64,000 bases of DNA from contig JAQCYU010000009.1 in NCBI GenBank assembly GCA_027682925.1, forward strand, positions 1 to 64,000, written 5' to 3'. This document shows positions 1-9,001 of this stretch, piece after piece. The notes under the pieces were generated by a model that searched no databases, had not been told where the DNA came from, and saw only the letters and a program-made list of their open reading frames with translations. Both the position numbers and the translations under genes were made by a program. Source of the stretch: Coriobacteriaceae bacterium AF45-21. GTDB lineage: Bacteria; Actinomycetota; Coriobacteriia; Coriobacteriales; Coriobacteriaceae. How positions within the stretch are numbered: the first letter of the stretch is position 1; every line of letters starts with the position of its first letter.

Positions 1-1
1 C

Positions 2-1033
2 GTCGCCGCCCGGGACGCCGCCCTCATGGGCGAACCCGCTGCCGACTCCACGCAGGTACCCGCGCCCACCTACCAGCACAGCTCGCTCGACTGGCGCGAC
101 TGGTGGTGCTCGGACGACGCACAGATCTACCAGTTTATCGGTCAGGACAACATCTACTTCTACTGCATCGCGCAGACCGCCATGTGGGAGGCCCTGGGCT
201 GGGACCTCACGCAGAGCACCGTCAGCGCCTGCTACCACCTGCTCTACATGGGCAAAAAGGCCAGCTCGTCCTCGCAGACGCCTCCCCCGCCGGCAGACGA
301 CCTGCTCAACCACTACACCTGCGAGCAGATGCGCGCGCACTGGCTGTCGCTCGGCCTGTCCGAAAAGCCGGTGAGCTTTAGCCCCAAGGCATACGACACC
401 CGCGTGACCGGCAAGGACAAGAACGGCAACGAGGTGCGCGCCTGCGACGACAAGCGCGTCATCGATCCGGCCCTTAAGGAGAGCGCCCTTTTGACCGGCG
501 TGTTCAACCGCCTGGCCCGCAGCTGCTTCTACGGCGTCGCCGTCAAGGAGGGCGACGAGAGCCCCTATCGCAACGGCTGCATCCCCGCCGGCGCAGCTTC
601 TGACACCGTGGTCGAGGCCGCCGAGCAGGCAGCCCTCGCCTTTGAGCAGGCCATGTACAAGTTCGAGACGCACCGCGCGCTTGCCGTGTGCGACGACTAC
701 CTGCGCGCCGCCAACAAGCGCTGGAGCGACGCCTCCAAGGCCGCCAACAAGCTCGAGGGCGAGCCGGCCAATGCCGCGATGACGCAGGCCCTTGTCGACG
801 CCTTTACCGAGCTGCGCGTGGCGACCGTGCTCATGCACGGTATCGTCCCGGCCGGCTGCGAGCTCATCTGCGAGTACTTCGACGTCGACCCGGTCGCTTT
901 CTTTAGCTGGGATAACATCTTTGCCTCCACGGACGAGTTCGTGGAGATCCTGGGCGAGAAGCCCGGCGAGCACCGCGTGAAGCCGCTGCCCCCGCGCTTC
1001 GACTTCTTTAGCAAGCACGAGAGCCAGTACTAA
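2..1033 (+). CDS. methionyl-tRNA synthetase-like protein, 5' partial
   Basis: The window opens inside this gene: the frame is open from base 2 and no start is visible. About 340 residues of the C-terminal half of a class I aminoacyl-tRNA synthetase remain. FIGQDNIYFY matches the stretch that in MetRS precedes the KMSKS loop, and the last ~180 residues look like the helical anticodon-binding domain. Where KMSKS should stand the protein reads KKASSSS, followed by a proline-rich insert, so the loop that positions ATP is degenerate. It may be a divergent MetRS or a paralogue that no longer charges tRNA; the missing N-terminal half (HIGH motif) would decide. It ends 36 bases before the methyltransferase gene on the same strand, so the two are probably co-transcribed. 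Family assignment is fairly secure, function is not. Confidence 0.75.
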   Translation, partial: VAARDAALMGEPAADSTQVPAPTYQHSSLDWRDWWCSDDAQIYQFIGQDNIYFYCIAQTAMWEALGWDLTQSTVSACYHLLYMGKKASSSSQTPPPPADDLLNHYTCEQMRAHWLSLGLSEKPVSFSPKAYDTRVTGKDKNGNEVRACDDKRVIDPALKESALLTGVFNRLARSCFYGVAVKEGDESPYRNGCIPAGAASDTVVEAAEQAALAFEQAMYKFETHRALAVCDDYLRAANKRWSDASKAANKLEGEPANAAMTQALVDAFTELRVATVLMHGIVPAGCELICEYFDVDPVAFFSWDNIFASTDEFVEILGEKPGEHRVKPLPPRFDFFSKHESQY

Positions 1034-1069
1034 ACACTCGACATGTAATGGAATGGGAAGGAAAGACGG

Positions 1070-2172
1070 ATGTCCAAGCCGCGTCGTCGTAAGCAGAAAA
1101 AGCAGGTCAAGGCCGAGCTCAAGCTCAGGCAGTTTGCCGCCACCGAGCTTTCCGACCAGCTTGCCGCCCAACACTCCGCCGCCGACCTGCCGCGCTTTAT
1201 GGTCGACACGGTCGCCGGCGCCTATGCGCCCGCCGATGCCGAGCTCATGATCAAGGCTTCGGCGCCGCGGCCACACGCCCGGTCACGCTGCGCGCCAACA
1301 CGCTCAAGGCAACCGCCGAGGACATCGCTGCGGCGCTCGATGCCGCCGGCATCGCTCACAACCCCGTCACCTGGTACCCAGACGCCTTCATCCTGCCCGA
1401 GGCCCAGGTTTCCGACCTGTGGGATCTCGACATCTACCGCGACGGCAAGATCTACCTGCAGAGCCTGTCGTCCATGATGCCGCCGCTGGTCCTGGGCGCT
1501 CAGGCAGGCGAGGACATCCTGGACATGTGCGCAGCCCCTGGCGGCAAGACGACGCAGATCGCCGCCCTCACGCAGGGGCAGGCGCACCTTACCGCCTGCG
1601 AGATGAGCATTCCCCGCGCCGAGAAGCTCGAAGCCAACCTCCACCGCCAAGGCGCAAAAAACGTGCCCGTCATGCGCATCGACGCACGCGAGCTCGACGA
1701 GTTCTTCCGCTTTGACCGTATCCTGCTCGACGCTCCCTGCACCGGCACGGGCACCGTCGTCAGCGGCAACGAGAAGAGCCTGCGCGGCCTCACCGAGCAG
1801 TTGCTCGGCAAGTGTGCCCGCTCGCAGCGAGCACTTCTGGACCGCGCCATGGGAGCCCTCAAACCGGGCGGCACGCTCGTCTATTCGACTTGTTCGATCT
1901 TGCCGCAGGAAAACGAGGACGCCCTGCAAGAGGCCCTCGACAAGCATATGGACTGCGAGCTCATCCCCCTCGATGGCACGCCGAGCGAAAGTGAGGCACG
2001 CCGTGCCCAGGAAGCTGGTGAGGAGCCGCGCATCGAGTCCAACGCCCTGACCGAGGCCATTGCCGCGGGTCAGGTATCGGCCATCGCCAACGGCCTGCCC
2101 GGCACGCTCACCATTCCGCCCAGCCGCGAATTTGAGGGCTTCTACATTGCCCTGATCCGAAAACGCAGCTAG
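1070..2172 (+). pseudogene. RsmB/NOP-family rRNA (cytosine-5) methyltransferase, frameshifted
   Basis: SAM-dependent RNA cytosine-C5 methyltransferase of the NOL1/NOP2/Sun family, which modifies rRNA in the cytoplasm. The second part carries the SAM site DMCAAPGGKTT, the catalytic DAPCTGTGT loop and YSTCSI with the second cysteine. The start ATG at 1070 follows a GGAAGGAAAG ribosome site. The reading frame breaks at about 1253-1257: upstream the frame reads ..AELMIK, downstream the next frame gives GFGAAATRPVTLRANTLKAT, typical of the family N-terminal domain. Restoring one G (aaggc to aagggc) joins both halves into one protein of about 367 residues, normal for a family member without a large C-terminal extension. 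RsmB and RsmF cannot be separated here. The lesion is more likely a sequence error than true decay because both halves are well preserved. Confidence 0.85.
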
Positions 2173-2196
2173 CGCACGGATCCAAAACTCAACAAG

Positions 2197-2367
2197 CTAT
2201 CTCCGTGCGCGTTTGCCCTGCTGGTCGCGATGCTGTTTAAGCATCGTGCGCTCCTTGCGTTCGGCCCTTTTTCCCTTAATGGCCGTGACCACAAAGTAGA
2301 TGACCGCGGCGGCTACGATTGCGCCCACGCATAGGCCAATCGAGCCCAACATTGCCGAAAATTCCAT
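2197..2367 (-). CDS. small single-pass membrane protein, 56 aa
   Basis: A short minus-strand frame reads MEFSAMLGSIGLCVGAIVAA and continues through a hydrophobic segment (about residues 8-30) into a strongly basic tail rich in K and R that ends KRARR. An AGAGGTG ribosome site lies 7 bases upstream of the ATG at 2367. The shape, one membrane helix with a positively charged cytoplasmic tail, is that of a small inner-membrane protein, and codon use fits the neighbours. It sits alone between two plus-strand genes and overlaps neither. I do not recognise a family and propose no function. The supporting evidence is the ribosome site and the composition, not homology. Confidence 0.6.
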   Translation of the reverse strand: MEFSAMLGSIGLCVGAIVAAAVIYFVVTAIKGKRAERKERTMLKQHRDQQGKRARR

Positions 2368-2557
2368 ACCGCGTCACCTCTCTATTAAACGGGACTTTCA
2401 AGATAGCACCTCGATCCCCGCCACCACAGCTCCTTCACGTTCGCCGCCCTTCGGTCTAACGGAGGACGCGGCGGGGAAAAATCAACTCGTCAAACGATTT
2501 AGCAAGCACAACGCTGCCGGCACCCTGCCGGCCGTCATCACATAGAATCGAGCCTCC

Positions 2558-3649
2558 ATGGATACCCTCAACGATCTAAATGAGCGCGTCGACGCCTTCG
2601 TCGGCACCAGCTCCTTCGACACGCCTGCCGCGGCAAACGACCAAGCCCCCATCGATGTGCCCGCCGAGGTTCACGAGGACATCGTCGCCTCGGTCGATTT
2701 TTCCGAGGTCGAGCTCGCAGACGAGTTCACCGAGCCCCAGGTAGCCGTGACCCCCAACGGACTGCTCCCCATGGAGCCGCTGCCCATCGACGGGCGTTTG
2801 CGCAAGGCGGCCCTTCGCATGCCTGACGAGATTGAGGAGGCCAGCGGCTTCACGCTCTTTGGCCGCCGCATCAAGTCGCTCATTTACACCACCGATGTCG
2901 CGGTTATCCGCAACTCCAACGCCGATGCCGTCTTTGCGGTCTACCCTTTCACGCCGCAGCCCGCCATTACGCAAGCGCTGCTGACCGTCGCCGAGTGCCC
3001 GGTCTTTGTAGGTGTGGGCGGTGGCACCACCACTGGCAAGCGCTCCGTGCAGATGGCAGCCGTCTCCGAGATGCAGGGCGCGGCGGGATGCGTGGTCAAC
3101 TCCCCCGCCACCGCCGAGATGGTCGAGCACATCACCAACATCGCCGACATCCCCGTCATCGCTACGGTCGTTCGCTGCGACGACGATGCCCACGCCAAGG
3201 TGCGCGCTGGAGCCAAGATTCTCAACATCGCCGCCGGCAAGAACACGCCCCAGGTCCTACGCGAGCTGCGCAAGCACTATCCCAACCTGCCGCTCATCGC
3301 GCCGGGCGGCAAGACGCCAGAGAGCATCCGTGAAACCATCGCCGCCGGCGCCAACGCCATCATCTGGACGCCGCCTTCGGCCCAGCAGCTACAGACCGAC
3401 ATGATGCAGCGTTATCGCAAGATGAAGGAAGACGCCACACCTGTCATCTCGCACGACGATGTGCCCATTATCGACCAGGTCTCCGCCGCCGAGGTCAGCC
3501 AGGTCGAGAACATGAATCCCGACGTGCCGATTCCCGACGAAGTCATCGAGCGCGTCGCTTCGATCCACGAGCGCGTCGAGGAGCATCGCGCCAACCGCGG
3601 CCTCAAGCCGTCACTGCACGGCTTCTTCTTCCGCGGAAAGAAACGCTAA
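2558..3649 (+). CDS. TIM-barrel protein, ribulose-phosphate-binding-barrel-like, unknown function
   Basis: A 363-residue protein in two parts. The first ~85 residues are acidic and probably disordered. From about residue 90 the sequence has the alternating strand and helix pattern of a TIM barrel: FVGVGGGTTTGKRSVQMA resembles a phosphate-binding turn, and later strands read IPVIATVV, AKILNIAAG, LPLIAPGGK and ANAIIWTPP, each ending in glycine or polar residues as in ribulose-phosphate-binding barrels. The catalytic type cannot be read from this. It ends RGKKR. It stands alone, with a clear terminator immediately downstream, so it is probably monocistronic. The nearest good start is the ATG at 2558, although its ribosome site is weak. 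Similar proteins are sometimes labelled hydrolase without evidence; I do not repeat that. Confidence 0.7.
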   Translation: MDTLNDLNERVDAFVGTSSFDTPAAANDQAPIDVPAEVHEDIVASVDFSEVELADEFTEPQVAVTPNGLLPMEPLPIDGRLRKAALRMPDEIEEASGFTLFGRRIKSLIYTTDVAVIRNSNADAVFAVYPFTPQPAITQALLTVAECPVFVGVGGGTTTGKRSVQMAAVSEMQGAAGCVVNSPATAEMVEHITNIADIPVIATVVRCDDDAHAKVRAGAKILNIAAGKNTPQVLRELRKHYPNLPLIAPGGKTPESIRETIAAGANAIIWTPPSAQQLQTDMMQRYRKMKEDATPVISHDDVPIIDQVSAAEVSQVENMNPDVPIPDEVIERVASIHERVEEHRANRGLKPSLHGFFFRGKKR

Positions 3650-3662
3650 CCCCCAACAGCAA

Positions 3663-3700
3663 GGCCCGCCCCACAAACGTGAGGCGGGCCGTTTTCGTTT
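3663..3700 (+). terminator. Rho-independent terminator
   Basis: An 8-bp stem GGCCCGCC/GGCGGGCC (3663-3670 with 3683-3690) is followed by GTTTTCGTTT. It lies 14 bases after the TIM-barrel gene stop. It could also end the convergent DegV transcript, but the T-rich side is on the plus strand. Confidence 0.85.
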
Positions 3701-3731
3701 GAGCAATCATGCAGCGATGTGATGGGGCAAA

Positions 3732-4621
3732 CTAATCCACGCGCTTGTCGCCCATAAAGAAGAGCGCCACCGTACCAGGTCCGGTATGCGAGCCAATCAG
3801 AGTACCGATGTTATTGATCTCAATCTTGCCTTTAAGCTGCGGAATCTGTTCCTCGATCAGCGCCGCAACTGCTTCGGCATCCTCGCGGCACGCCGAGTGC
3901 GACATGATGCACTTACCCGAATAATCCGCACCGTCCTGCACGTGTGCCATCATGGTCTTAGCCATCTCGGAAATCGCGCGCTTCTTAGTGCGAATCTTCT
4001 CACGTGGCGACAGCCCACCTTCGCAATCGACCGTCATAAGCGGGCAAATCTTAAGCGCCGTGCCGATGATCGCGCTCGCAGCCGAAATGCGACCGCCGCG
4101 CAGGTAGCTCGACAGATCGGTCGAGAAGAACCAGTGGTGCAGGTTGAGCTTGTGCTCCTCGATCCAGGCAGCCGTCTCGTCGAGTGAAGCCCCGCTATCG
4201 CGCACGTCGCGGCACATTCCGCCAGCAGGCCAAAGCCCGAAGACGCCGCCAGCGAATCGATGACGCGCACCTTGCCGCCCTGGGGATAGCGATCGGCGAG
4301 CATCTGCGCCGCAACGCAAGCCGAGCCATACGTACCCGAAATACCCGACGACAACGTCAGGTGCAGCACGTCTTTACCCTCGGCAACAAGCGGCTCCCAA
4401 AACTCCTCGTACTCACCCACGCTCACCTGAGACGTCTTGGGCATGGCGCCCGCGGCAATCTGGGCAAAAAACTCGTCCGGCGTAATCGACTGATACAGAT
4501 CGTCCGTATAGACAACATCGTCGATCTCGTAATGAAAACACACGACAGGGATATTGCGCGATTCAAAGAACTCCCGAGTTCGATCGGCGGCGGATTCACA
4601 GGTCAGGACAAAATCACTCAT
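3732..4621 (-). pseudogene. DegV family fatty-acid-binding protein, frameshifted
   Basis: DegV/FakB-type protein that binds a fatty acid in the cytoplasm and, in Firmicutes, presents it to a FakA kinase. The N-terminal part has FVLTCESAADRT and TSQVSVGEYEEFW; the TSQ(P/V)S segment and the LSSGISGTYGSA loop are family signatures that contact the lipid carboxylate. The second part starts after the break with DSGASLDETAAWIEE and continues to YLRGGRISAASA and HTGPGTVALFF. The break is near 4205-4213; adding one base in gccgcgacg gives ECAADVRDSGAS and one 296-residue protein, the usual length. I place the start at the second ATG (4621) because AAGGAG stands 6 bases before it, between the two candidate ATGs. 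No fakA neighbour is visible. Confidence 0.85.
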
Positions 4622-4883
4622 ATGAGGCTCCTTACTCATTGCTGCGCAAATTATCGCACAGTGAGCCTATATACGGTACATATGTCCACTATTTACCAAA
4701 TCGAACCAATAATAGCGAACATCTTTACCACCATCGTCTCCACCGACCCCACGCATGAATATCTGAGAAAACACCTTCTGTCGTCTCCACCCAACCGCCA
4801 TATCTACCTCAACTAAATCGATTTACCAACCGTTCGGCCAACAATTCGACCTCCCACCCCCAATCGAAACAAAAGCGGCGCAT
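4622..4883. other. intergenic region between degV-like gene and fbp
   Basis: About 260 bases of relatively AT-rich sequence between divergent genes. It must hold the promoters of both, but I cannot place convincing -35/-10 pairs and see no gene or RNA. Confidence 0.4.
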
Positions 4884-4913
4884 ACTGATAAACGTTTGAC
4901 GCTGTTTATCAGT
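4884..4913. promoter_or_regulatory. perfect 10-bp inverted repeat in the fbp leader
   Basis: ACTGATAAAC and GTTTATCAGT form a perfect inverted repeat with a 10-base spacer, ending 27 bases before the fbp start codon. It could be an operator or an RNA hairpin in the leader. The short distance to the start favours control of fbp; the regulator is unknown. Confidence 0.5.
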
Positions 4914-4940
4914 TTTACCAACCCCATCGGAAGGTGTTTC

Positions 4941-6857
4941 ATGGTCGCATTCGATCGCAATCCGCAAGACTTCAAGTATCTGCGTCTGCTGTCGAAACAA
5001 TTTCCCACCGAGCAATCCGCGTTTACCGAGATCATCAATCTCTCGGCCATCCTCAACCTGCCCAAAGGCACTGAGCATTTTATGAGCGACGTGCATGGCG
5101 AGTACGAAGCCTTTATGCACATCCTCAACAACTGCTCGGGCGTCGTGCGCGAGCATGTCGACGAGATTTTTGGCGACACGCTCACCTTTGACGAGAAGGG
5201 CGAGCTGTGCACGCTCATCTACTACCCGCACGAGAAGATCGAGCTGGTCCGCAGCCAGCGCGAGGACTCGCCCACCTGGTACAAGACGATACTTGACCAG
5301 CTCATCATGGTTGCCCGGTCGCTTTCGAGCCGCTATACGCGCTCCAAGGTGCGTAAGGCCATCCCGCGCGATTACGCCTATATCATCGACGAGTTGTTGC
5401 ACACGCACCCGGACGAGAACAACTATCGCGTGCGCTATCACGAGCGCATCGTGGAGTCCATCCTGGAGACCGCAAGCGCCGACGACTTTATCGAGTCGCT
5501 TGCCTCGCTCATCAAGCGCCTGGCCGTCGACCACCTGCACCTGGTGGGCGACATCTTCGACCGCGGTGGCGGCGCGGCCAAGATTATGGACCGCCTGCTC
5601 ACCTACCATTCACTCGACATCCAGTGGGGCAACCACGACCTGCTGTGGATGGGCGCTGCGGCCGGTGAACCCGCCTGCATCGCCACGGTGCTGCGCAACA
5701 ACCTACGCTACGACAACTACGAGATCCTGGAGAACGACTACGGCATCTCGCTGCGTGAGCTTGTCGCCTTTGCCGATGCCACCTACACCGCCGGTGAGTC
5801 CATCACCCCGCTGATCAAGGCCATCAACGTGCTGCTCTTTAAGCTCGAGGGTCAGATTATCCAGCGCCACCCCGAGTTCGACATGACCGACCGCCTGCTG
5901 CTCGACAAGATCGATCACGACGCCGGCACGGTCACGCTCGCCGACGGCAGTGTGTGGCCGCTCACGACCAACGACTTCCCCACCGTCGACCCGGCGGACC
6001 CCTATACGCTCACGCCCCAGGAGCAGCACATCATCGACAAGCTCGTGTCCGAGTTTGTCACCGCCGATCACCTGCATCGCCATATCGATTTCCTCTTTTC
6101 CCATGGCTCGATGTACAAGGTCGCCAACGGCAATCTGCTCTTCCACGGCTGCGTACCGCTCAACGAAGACGGCACCTTTAGCAGCATGAACTGTCTGGGC
6201 ACCTGGCACGCTGGCCGCGATTATCTCGATTTTTGCGACCACATCGCCCGCCGCGCCTGGCGCGTGGGCGACCGCGACGCCCTCGACTGGATGTGGTACC
6301 TGTGGATTGGCTTTAACTCACCCGCCAGCGGACGCCTGGTGCGTACCTTTGAGCGCGCCTATATCGCCGATAAGAGCACCTGGGTCGAGCCGATGGACCC
6401 GTACTTTACGCTTACCAAGTCGCCCTCGGTCTGCGATGACATCATGCGCGAGTTTGGCGTCGTGCCCATGGCATGTTCACCGACCGGCCACATCATCAAC
6501 GGCCACACGCCCGTTAAAACCACCAAGGGTGAGCAGCCCATCCGCGCCGAGGGCAAACTGCTGGTCATCGATGGCGGCTTCTGCCGCGCTTACCATCCCA
6601 AGACGGGTATCGCCGGCTATACGCTCATCTCGAGCTCGCGCGGCTGCCGCCTCAAGTCGCACCGGGCCTTTACGACGGTTGCCGAGGCACTCACGCGCAA
6701 CGTGGACATCGAAAGCGAGACCAACCGTTTTGACCAAGCAGACCGTCGCCGCATGGTGAGCGACACCGATACTGGCGCCAAGATTCGCAGCCAGATCCAG
6801 GATCTGCGCCAGCTGCTCGATGCATATAGAAACGGTGCTATCGAGGAGCGCGTCTAG
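4941..6857 (+). CDS. fbp: class III fructose-1,6-bisphosphatase
   Basis: Gluconeogenic enzyme that removes the 1-phosphate from fructose 1,6-bisphosphate in the cytoplasm. The type found in Firmicutes and Coriobacteria is about 640-670 residues; this protein has 638. It carries metallophosphatase signatures in order: FMSDVHGEYEAF near residue 48 (Asp and His metal ligands), LVGDIFDRGGGA near 203, and WGNHDLLWMG near 228. Near the C-terminus, INGHTPVK and LLVIDGGFCRAY supply further active-site residues. The start ATG at 4941 (MVAFDRNPQD) follows GGAAGG; a longer frame begins at 4896 but has no ribosome site and would run through the inverted repeat. The gene is intact, and a GtrA gene follows 78 bases later. 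A symmetric site sits just upstream of the start. Confidence 0.95.
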   Translation: MVAFDRNPQDFKYLRLLSKQFPTEQSAFTEIINLSAILNLPKGTEHFMSDVHGEYEAFMHILNNCSGVVREHVDEIFGDTLTFDEKGELCTLIYYPHEKIELVRSQREDSPTWYKTILDQLIMVARSLSSRYTRSKVRKAIPRDYAYIIDELLHTHPDENNYRVRYHERIVESILETASADDFIESLASLIKRLAVDHLHLVGDIFDRGGGAAKIMDRLLTYHSLDIQWGNHDLLWMGAAAGEPACIATVLRNNLRYDNYEILENDYGISLRELVAFADATYTAGESITPLIKAINVLLFKLEGQIIQRHPEFDMTDRLLLDKIDHDAGTVTLADGSVWPLTTNDFPTVDPADPYTLTPQEQHIIDKLVSEFVTADHLHRHIDFLFSHGSMYKVANGNLLFHGCVPLNEDGTFSSMNCLGTWHAGRDYLDFCDHIARRAWRVGDRDALDWMWYLWIGFNSPASGRLVRTFERAYIADKSTWVEPMDPYFTLTKSPSVCDDIMREFGVVPMACSPTGHIINGHTPVKTTKGEQPIRAEGKLLVIDGGFCRAYHPKTGIAGYTLISSSRGCRLKSHRAFTTVAEALTRNVDIESETNRFDQADRRRMVSDTDTGAKIRSQIQDLRQLLDAYRNGAIEERV

Positions 6858-6935
6858 CCCCACCCGCGGGGATTGGCTAAACTTGCTGAGTTTGTCATCC
6901 CCACGGCGCCCCGGCGCCACCATAAGGCAGGTACC

Positions 6936-7331
6936 ATGCAAAAGCTCCTTGCGCAGATCATGAAGTTTGGCGTCGTCGGCGTCATTGCCACGGTCATCGA
7001 CTTTGGCATTATGAATCTGCTCCACTACGGTCTGGGCCTCAACATCCTAATCGCCAACACCAGCGGCTTTATCATCTCACTCATCTTTAACTACCTCGCC
7101 AGCATGAAGTACGTGTTTGCGCACAAGGAGGGCATGAGCCGCCGCCGCGAGTTCATTATCTTTGTCGTGCTGTCCGTGATCGGCCTGGTACTCAACGACG
7201 CTATCGTGTTGACACTCAACGCCGGTCTGGGACTCGAGGCCAATATCGCCAAGATCTGCGCCACCGCGCTTGTCATGGTCTACAACTTTGTGACCCGAAA
7301 GATCTTCCTGGAAGGCGACGAGACCAAGTAA
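6936..7331 (+). CDS. GtrA family membrane protein
   Basis: A 131-residue protein with four predicted membrane helices and the GtrA pattern: FGVVGVIATVIDFGIMNLL at the N-terminus, then GFIISLIFNYLASMKYVF and the short basic loop before the third helix, ending NFVTRKIFLEG. GtrA-like proteins are thought to help move polyprenyl-linked sugars across the membrane or otherwise serve surface glycan decoration. The ATG at 6936 (MQKLLAQIMK) has AGGCAGG upstream; an upstream in-frame ATG at 6873 lacks one. It follows fbp on the same strand and a paralogue follows after about 220 bases. No glycosyltransferase lies next to it, so the substrate cannot be guessed. Confidence 0.85.
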   Translation: MQKLLAQIMKFGVVGVIATVIDFGIMNLLHYGLGLNILIANTSGFIISLIFNYLASMKYVFAHKEGMSRRREFIIFVVLSVIGLVLNDAIVLTLNAGLGLEANIAKICATALVMVYNFVTRKIFLEGDETK

Positions 7332-7549
7332 CTCGCAACCTTACAGCTTTACGATGCCCACGGATGACGCACGTCGAGCGCTGTGTCGTTCGTGGGCTTT
7401 GCTCGTTTACGGGCAAATTTTCAACGTTTGCGGATTAGCTCTTGAAAATTTGGCGAGTTCGTATAGTTCTTGGCAAGGACCTTACGTTTCCCTTGCAAAA
7501 GCTCTAAAGTATCCTCTGCTCGATTCATCAACGCATTGGATGTGATTAC

Positions 7550-7957
7550 GTGCGCAAGGCACTGGCACAACCTCATACCAAGCAGTTCCTCAAGTTCGCT
7601 GTCGTGGGTCTTATCTCCTTTGGCATCGACTGGGGTATGCTCATTGCGCTCGTCGAGCTGTTTCACCTCGACTTTTTGATGAGCACCACGGTCTCGTTTA
7701 CCACGTCCGTCGTGGTCAACTACTGGCTCAGCATGAAGTACGTGTTCGACCATCGCGAGGGCATGAGCCGCAAGCGCGAGTTCACGATCTTCACCATCCT
7801 GTCGGTGATCGGCCTGGGCCTCAACGACCTGTACATGTTTGTGGGCGTCACGTTTTTGAGCATCGGCTACCAGGCCATGAAGGCCATCGCCACGTTCCTC
7901 GTCACCTGGTACAACTACTTCAGCCGCCGCTTCTTCCTCGAGGGCGCACGGTCGTAG
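7550..7957 (+). CDS. GtrA family membrane protein, paralogue
   Basis: A second GtrA protein, 135 residues with four predicted helices. It shares the signature of its neighbour: FAVVGLISFGIDWGMLIALV, then VVNYWLSMKYVFDHREGMSR and the C-terminal YNYFSRRFFLEG. The segment SMKYVF(D/A)H(R/K)EGMSR is nearly the same in both, so the pair looks like a tandem duplication that has since diverged. The start is GTG at 7550 in the context acGTGCGCAAG; the ribosome site is poor, and no ATG gives a better start without losing the first helix. A strong terminator follows 26 bases after the stop. The ~220-base gap between the two GtrA genes may hold a separate promoter. Confidence 0.85.
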   Translation: MRKALAQPHTKQFLKFAVVGLISFGIDWGMLIALVELFHLDFLMSTTVSFTTSVVVNYWLSMKYVFDHREGMSRKREFTIFTILSVIGLGLNDLYMFVGVTFLSIGYQAMKAIATFLVTWYNYFSRRFFLEGARS

Positions 7958-7983
7958 TCGATTCGCTATTTGCTTGAATGTAT

Positions 7984-8017
7984 AACCGGTTGGAATTCCC
8001 ATTCCAACCGGTTTTTT
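7984..8017 (+). terminator. Rho-independent terminator after the GtrA pair
   Basis: A perfect 13-bp stem (AACCGGTTGGAAT with ATTCCAACCGGTT, loop TCCC), with the stem running into a T run. It is one of the strongest terminators in the window. Confidence 0.93.
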
Positions 8018-8056
8018 GTTTGCCGAGAGACCCGGCGACCCAATCCCATTCGCATG

Positions 8057-8094
8057 AAAAACGGGCGGCCCGGATGTCTGTCGGAACCGCCCGT
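8057..8094 (-). terminator. Rho-independent terminator of the cobalamin-controlled operon
   Basis: On the minus strand ACGGGCGG pairs with CCGCCCGT (plus 8087-8094 with 8061-8068) and is followed by TTTTTC. It lies 22 bases past the stop of the DUF4430 protein gene. Confidence 0.85.
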
Positions 8095-8116
8095 CTGGCG
8101 CGCTATGTCGAAGCCT

Positions 8117-9001
8117 CTAGCCTGTAACGTAATACCAGACCACGTTGTCGCCGTTGGAGAGAACGTAGTTGCTGCAGGCCGTCATGGGCGTTGTACCGTT
8201 GACGGAGTACATCCAGCCGCTCGTGCCGCCGTACTGTTTCTCGGCCAAACCACCAATCGCAGAAACATACGTGCCGTACGACGAGCCATGTGCGTTGACA
8301 GAAAGGCCCAGCGCGCACAGGGCATCGTAGACGGTAGCGCCTTCGTTAAAGGTAAAGGTGCCACCAGAAGACACAGGATTGCCCACAGCGCTCGATGTGA
8401 CCGAAACCGTCACCGTTACGTAGCTGGACTCCTGCGAGCCGCCCTGGCCGCCCGAGGAGGCGTTTCCACCATTAGAGGATGAGGCTCCATCAGACGACTG
8501 GCCACCGCCAGACGCATTGGAAGTATCACCGACTCCCGTATTTTGGGCAGCGGATTTATCGCCAGACTTCTTGCCGTCCTGGTCCTCGGACTTCTTGTTA
8601 TCCGAGTTCTTGTCCGATTCCTTGTTTGAAGACTCGGAATCGTCCTTGGACTTGGACTCATCTTTTGCGTCATTCGATGACTTGGAGTCCTCGGAACTGG
8701 CCTCGCCCGAAGCCATAGTCGAGCCAGACGCCTTGGTGTCCTTGGTGACGACGCTCTCCCCCGTCACGGCCTGAATGATCCAGTCGATGGACCAGGCGCC
8801 GCTCTCGGAAGGATGGACGAAGCCCAGCGAGACGACGATCAGAATGGTGCACGCGGCAGTCAAAACGCCAAGGAGCGCCTTGCGACGAGGGGCGGACGCC
8901 GCCGAAGCGGCGCCCTGTTGCTTTGCATCGTCGAACTGAATGAACGAGGAATCTGGTTGCTTGGGGTCAGCGTCCTTGGATTTATTGGACACAGCCCTCA
9001 C
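8117..9001 (-). CDS. membrane-anchored DUF4430 (transcobalamin-like domain) protein
   Basis: A 294-residue protein built as a cytoplasmic N-terminus of ~40 residues, one membrane helix (about 45-62, LLGVLTAACTILIVVSLGFV), a long Ser/Lys/Asp/Glu linker that is surely unstructured, and a C-terminal DUF4430 domain from about residue 190. The domain shows the hallmarks FNEGATVYDALCALG, SGWMYSVNG and NGDNVVWYYV. DUF4430 is related to the small domain of transcobalamin and intrinsic factor. The frame opens with GTG at 9001, directly abutting the stop of the upstream surface-protein gene; a second GTG at 8992 is possible. It is the last gene of an operon headed by a cobalamin riboswitch, so a role in holding corrinoids outside the membrane is a reasonable inference, not shown. 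Confidence 0.85.
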   Translation of the reverse strand: MRAVSNKSKDADPKQPDSSFIQFDDAKQQGAASAASAPRRKALLGVLTAACTILIVVSLGFVHPSESGAWSIDWIIQAVTGESVVTKDTKASGSTMASGEASSEDSKSSNDAKDESKSKDDSESSNKESDKNSDNKKSEDQDGKKSGDKSAAQNTGVGDTSNASGGGQSSDGASSSNGGNASSGGQGGSQESSYVTVTVSVTSSAVGNPVSSGGTFTFNEGATVYDALCALGLSVNAHGSSYGTYVSAIGGLAEKQYGGTSGWMYSVNGTTPMTACSNYVLSNGDNVVWYYVTG

